A DNA stretch of 15,910 nucleotides from Planctomycetota bacterium. GTDB lineage: Bacteria; Planctomycetota; Phycisphaerae; WQYP01. The position numbers and the translations under genes were made by a program. Under the pieces are notes generated by a model, which did not search any database, was not told where the DNA came from, and was given only the letters and a program-made list of their open reading frames with translations. This document shows positions 13,641-15,910 of this stretch, piece after piece (the stretch's first letter is position 1; every line of letters begins with the position of its first letter). Where the stretch lies: assembly GCA_021838985.1 (NCBI GenBank), contig JAKCCC010000008.1, positions 1-15,910 of the forward strand, given 5' to 3'.

Positions 13641-14645
13641 ATGGACCACAGACACCGATGGATAATCTGTTCCCTGCCGGTCGTGCTGCTGATTTTAAGC
13701 GGCGCGGCGTGCGGGCATGCCGCGCCGGCAGTCAGGCGACTGAATCCCACCTGGCTGCTGAAAAACGGCGTGTGGATTCCGCTGGTGGCGCCGGGGCAAA
13801 ATACGCCCGAAGCCCAGGTGGCGCTGATGGTGCGGAATCTGAATTCCGGCCATTATTCGTCGGTGACGTCGCAAGCGAAGGCCTGGTTGAAAAAAAAGGC
13901 CAATAAGACCAATCCACTGGTTCCGGAGGTGCTGCTTCTACGTGGCGATGCCTTCAACGCCATGGGCGACAAATACGCCGCGTTGTTCCCCTACGAAGAT
14001 TTGCTGGACAACTTCCCCAACAGCCCGCTCTACGGTCCATGCCTGGAACGCGAATATAATATCGCCTGCGCCTTCCTCCGCGGCTACAAGCGGCGTTTCC
14101 TGGGGATGCGCATCCTGCCCGTTGGCGGTGACGCTCTGCGTCTACTGCGGCGAATCCAGAATCGGCAGCGCGGCTCGCCATTGGCGGAATTGGCCGGTAT
14201 GCGCGTGGCCGATTATTACTACCAGCAGGGCCGCTTCCGACGGGCGCTGGAGTCTTATCAAGGCTTTCTGCGCCGTTATCCCTACAGTCAATTTGTGGTC
14301 AAGGCGACTATCCGGAAGGCGGAATGCCTTTTGGGCACCTTTCGGGGCGTGCGCTTCGACATGACCCCGCTGCGGAATGTGCAGGTGCAACTGCAAACGC
14401 TGCGGCGACGCTATCCGCAGCAGGCTGCCGCTCTGCAGGTGGGGGCTATTTTGGAGCGAATCTACCAGTTGGAGGGCGAAAAGGAACTGCAGATCGCGCG
14501 ATTTTATATAAGATTCGGTAAGCCACACGCGGCACAATTTTATTACCAGCGCGTGATCAATGGGTGGCCGGAAACCATCTGGGCCAAGCGCGCCAAACGC
14601 GAATTCAGGGAGCATTTTCCACAGGCGAAAGGGGCCAGAAAATGA
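13641..14645 (+). CDS. BamD-like outer-membrane assembly protein (TPR repeats)
   Basis: 334 residues. Residues 1-27 form a signal peptide with a hydrophobic core (IICSLPVVLLILSGAAC). Cys24 could be a lipidation site, but the preceding GAA is a poor lipobox, so cleavage after the following AHA-type site is an alternative. The rest is helical TPR sequence: LLRGDAFNAMGDKYAALFPY, LAELAGMRVADYYYQQGRF, ALESYQGFLRRYPYSQFVV, and a last repeat with FYIRFGKPHAAQFYYQRVI. The run of GRFRRALESYQGFLRRYPYS followed by a GTFRG(V)RFD motif is typical of planctomycete BamD-type proteins. BamD supports folding of beta-barrel proteins at the inner face of the outer membrane. The LptE-like gene follows directly, a pairing that fits outer-membrane biogenesis. 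The start has no clear ribosome binding site. Confidence 0.75.
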   Translation: MDHRHRWIICSLPVVLLILSGAACGHAAPAVRRLNPTWLLKNGVWIPLVAPGQNTPEAQVALMVRNLNSGHYSSVTSQAKAWLKKKANKTNPLVPEVLLLRGDAFNAMGDKYAALFPYEDLLDNFPNSPLYGPCLEREYNIACAFLRGYKRRFLGMRILPVGGDALRLLRRIQNRQRGSPLAELAGMRVADYYYQQGRFRRALESYQGFLRRYPYSQFVVKATIRKAECLLGTFRGVRFDMTPLRNVQVQLQTLRRRYPQQAAALQVGAILERIYQLEGEKELQIARFYIRFGKPHAAQFYYQRVINGWPETIWAKRAKREFREHFPQAKGARK

Positions 14646-14774
14646 GGCTGCCATTTCGGGACATTCGCTCCTGCCTAGCCCTGGCGTCCGCGGAGGTTGG
14701 GGATGCTCATTCTCCCCCGCGTCAGGGCGGGGTCGGGGCGCTTGACGGCCAACCGGATCTGTCGCTGCAGTTTA

Positions 14775-14788
14775 GTCGCCGCGGCGAC
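14775..14788. repeat. Perfect 14-bp P2 palindrome
   Basis: GTCGCCGCGGCGAC, followed by CTCC. It lies 10 bp before the likely ATG of the lptE-like gene, in its possible leader or N-terminal extension. Confidence 0.55.
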
Positions 14789-14797
14789 CTCCAGGCC

Positions 14798-15388
14798 ATG
14801 AAAAAATCCTGCGTCTTTCCTGGCCGCGACGCCGCTATGGCGACGTTCGGGCCGCGCTGGGGCCGGTTTCGCCGCTCGCCTTGTCGAGTCGCCCTCTTCG
14901 GCGACCTGGCCGTGCTGGTGCTGTTTTTACTGGCCCCATTGGCCGGGTGTGGTTATTCCAGCTCGTCTTTATACCCCACCGACATTAAGACGGTGGCGGT
15001 TCCCATCTGGAGAAACGACACCTTCCGTCGCCAACTGGAGTTCAGTCTTACCGAAGCGATTGACAAAAACATCGAGGCCCGCAGTCCCTACCGGCTGGCC
15101 TCGCGGAACCGTGCGGATTCCATATTGACGGGCCGCATTATCAATGTCACCGAGAACGTGCTGACCAATCGTTTCGCCACCAATCTGCCCCAGGAAAGTC
15201 AAATCACGATTGCGGTTAATTTCACCTGGAAGGACCTGCGTAACGGAAAAATTCTGCTGCGGCGAAAGTCGTTCAGCGCCACCAGCGCTGAAATTCCCCA
15301 GATCGGCCAGCAACTCTCCGATGCCGAACAGATCGCGGTGGAGCGGCTGGCGCGGGCCATCGTCAATCAAATGCAAAAATCCTGGTGA
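14798..15388 (+). CDS. LptE-family lipopolysaccharide-assembly lipoprotein
   Basis: 196 residues from ATG 14798 (MKKS). A lipoprotein signal ends in LAGC (Cys51). The mature part begins CGYSSSSLYPTDIKTVAVPIW and continues RRQLEFSLTEAI and DSILTGRIINV, the typical LptE opening, with a C-terminal helix EQIAVERLARAIVNQM. LptE plugs the LptD barrel that places lipopolysaccharide in the outer leaflet. Three starts compete: ATG 14642 overlaps the previous stop (ATGA, AAGGGG upstream) but gives a 102-residue leader before the Cys; 14798 gives 50; ATG 14837 gives 37. The leader is abnormally long for a lipoprotein because a P2 repeat copy (14877-14906) encodes SPCRVALFGDL immediately before the hydrophobic core. 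LptE is a variable family, but the motif set makes the call fairly safe. Confidence 0.8.
   Translation: MKKSCVFPGRDAAMATFGPRWGRFRRSPCRVALFGDLAVLVLFLLAPLAGCGYSSSSLYPTDIKTVAVPIWRNDTFRRQLEFSLTEAIDKNIEARSPYRLASRNRADSILTGRIINVTENVLTNRFATNLPQESQITIAVNFTWKDLRNGKILLRRKSFSATSAEIPQIGQQLSDAEQIAVERLARAIVNQMQKSW
14877..14906. repeat. 30-bp P2 repeat copy inside the lptE-like signal peptide region
   Basis: GTCGCC (14888-14893), CTCTTC, GGCGAC (14900-14905), with left flank CGCCTTGTCGA. The 30 bp match the reverse complement of 316-345 at 28 of 30 positions. The reading frame stays open through it. Confidence 0.8.
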
Positions 15389-15436
15389 AAGCGGGGCCTT
15401 ACCCCGAACATTTCACCGGCGGGGGACACGGATGAA

Positions 15437-15469
15437 CCCAGCGCGGCGAAGCCGCGACCAAGTATATAG
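15437..15469. repeat. Solo arm of the P4 inverted repeat
   Basis: Contains CAGCGCGGCGAAGCCGC followed by ACCAAGTATATAG and closely matches the left arm at 205-236. No right arm follows. The GCGGC-GAA-GCCGC core can itself form a 5-bp hairpin. It lies where the missing 5' part of the next toxin gene should be. Confidence 0.7.
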
Positions 15470-15534
15470 CCCCTCTTGATGGCCATCGGGACTGGGGTTG
15501 GCGGGTCCGCCGGACAATCAAGGTTTTCCCTGAA

Positions 15535-15747
15535 TTGGGCAGGCGCTTCTACGACGAAATTGAGCGGCTCATCACAGAAGTGCGCCGCCAGCCCAAACGT
15601 TTCCCCCGGTTCGGTCCGTCCGCCCGGCGCGCGCTGGCGCGCCGATTCCCGCACTCAGTCGTGTATCTTGATCAACCCGATCGCATATGGATCATCGCAG
15701 TGATGCACGCCAAACGCCGTCCGTACTACCGGCGGGAGCGACTGTGA
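15535..15747 (+). pseudogene. 5'-truncated ParE/RelE-family toxin
   Basis: The 70 codons from TTG 15535 match the C-terminal two thirds of ParE-type toxins: LGRRFYDEIERLI, RFPRFGPSARRALARRFPHSVVY, and the final strand IWIIAVMHAKRRPYYRRERL. Normal members have about 25-30 more N-terminal residues, including the first strand and a WYE-type helix. Those are absent in all three forward frames; the open frame upstream reads through a P4 repeat arm instead and has no ATG. No antitoxin gene is adjacent. It is most likely a remnant of a toxin-antitoxin pair. Expression from TTG 15535 as a short protein cannot be excluded, but no ribosome binding site supports it. Confidence 0.65.
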
Positions 15748-15827
15748 GCCCCCCGGCTACCGACAGGGCCGTTGGTATCGGGGAATAGAAGGCGGAAAAC
15801 TGAACCCCGACAACAGGAAACTTGAGG

Positions 15828-15910
15828 CTATACCCCGCGGGCCAGAAAGCCGCCGTCCACCACAATAGTTTCGCCGGTGGTAAAGCTGGCGGCCGGCGAG
15901 ATCAGATAGA
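15828..15910 (-). CDS. C-terminus of a short-chain dehydrogenase/reductase (continues past window)
   Basis: Minus-strand frame entering at the window edge and ending at TAG 15830-15828. Its 26 complete codons read YLISPAASFTTGETIVVDGG and end FLARGV. The SxxASFxTGxxxxVDGG pattern is the standard C-terminal signature of classical short-chain dehydrogenases such as the FabG-like group. These are NAD(P)-dependent Rossmann-fold oxidoreductases; the substrate cannot be told from this end. It converges on the toxin remnant across an 80-bp spacer in which nothing else was recognised. Confidence 0.85.
   Translation of the reverse strand, partial: YLISPAASFTTGETIVVDGGFLARGV

Noticed and set aside
15392..15406. 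CGGGG-CCTTA-CCCCG hairpin after the lptE-like gene as a terminator
   Set aside because: The stem is only 5 bp and there is no T-run after it.

Overview
The window looks like chromosomal DNA of a GC-rich Gram-negative bacterium. The pairing of a BamD-type lipoprotein with an LptE-type lipoprotein, the detached mreD, the large hybrid kinase with an HD-GYP regulator, and the repeat-rich spacers all fit a planctomycete of the Phycisphaerae type. That placement is inferred from family knowledge and was not tested by any search. No rRNA, tRNA, CRISPR array, transposase or prophage gene was seen.

Layout. (1) 1-4.8 kb, plus strand: the tail of an unidentified gene, then an MsbA-like ABC exporter, two left-handed beta-helix acyltransferases (ATGA overlap) and a glycosyltransferase whose start overlaps the gene before it. 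This looks like an envelope or secreted-glycan module. (2) 4.8-7.4 kb, plus strand: a YdjC/ChbG-type carbohydrate deacetylase, an 805-bp gene-free spacer packed with repeats, and a D-2-hydroxyacid dehydrogenase. (3) 7.4-7.9 kb, minus strand: an intact Phd/YefM-like antitoxin followed by a RelE-like toxin whose 5' end is frameshifted. (4) 8.2-12.5 kb, minus strand: a 1063-residue hybrid histidine kinase followed after 9 bp by a receiver/HD-GYP response regulator, probably a phosphorelay ending in cyclic-di-GMP hydrolysis. (5) 12.8-13.3 kb, minus strand: mreD with no mreB or mreC beside it. (6) 13.6-15.4 kb, plus strand: a BamD-like TPR protein and an LptE-like lipoprotein. (7) 15.4-15.9 kb: a ParE-like toxin remnant and, on the minus strand, the last 26 codons of a short-chain dehydrogenase.

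The most unusual content is non-coding. At least five families of small repeats fill the spacers and in places enter genes: phased 7-bp arrays (H7); palindromes of the GGTCGC...GCGACC type (P2); CACCGTGC hairpins (P3); an 84-bp inverted repeat plus a solo half (P4); and two elements with 21-bp inverted ends starting GGGTGTGG (P5). One P2 unit sits inside the loop of a P3 hairpin, a near-identical 30-bp P2 copy recurs inverted 14.5 kb away, and the coding ends of two genes are built from repeat sequence. No transposase is present, so whatever spreads them must act from elsewhere. The genes themselves belong to recognisable families; the repeat system is the best candidate for something undescribed.
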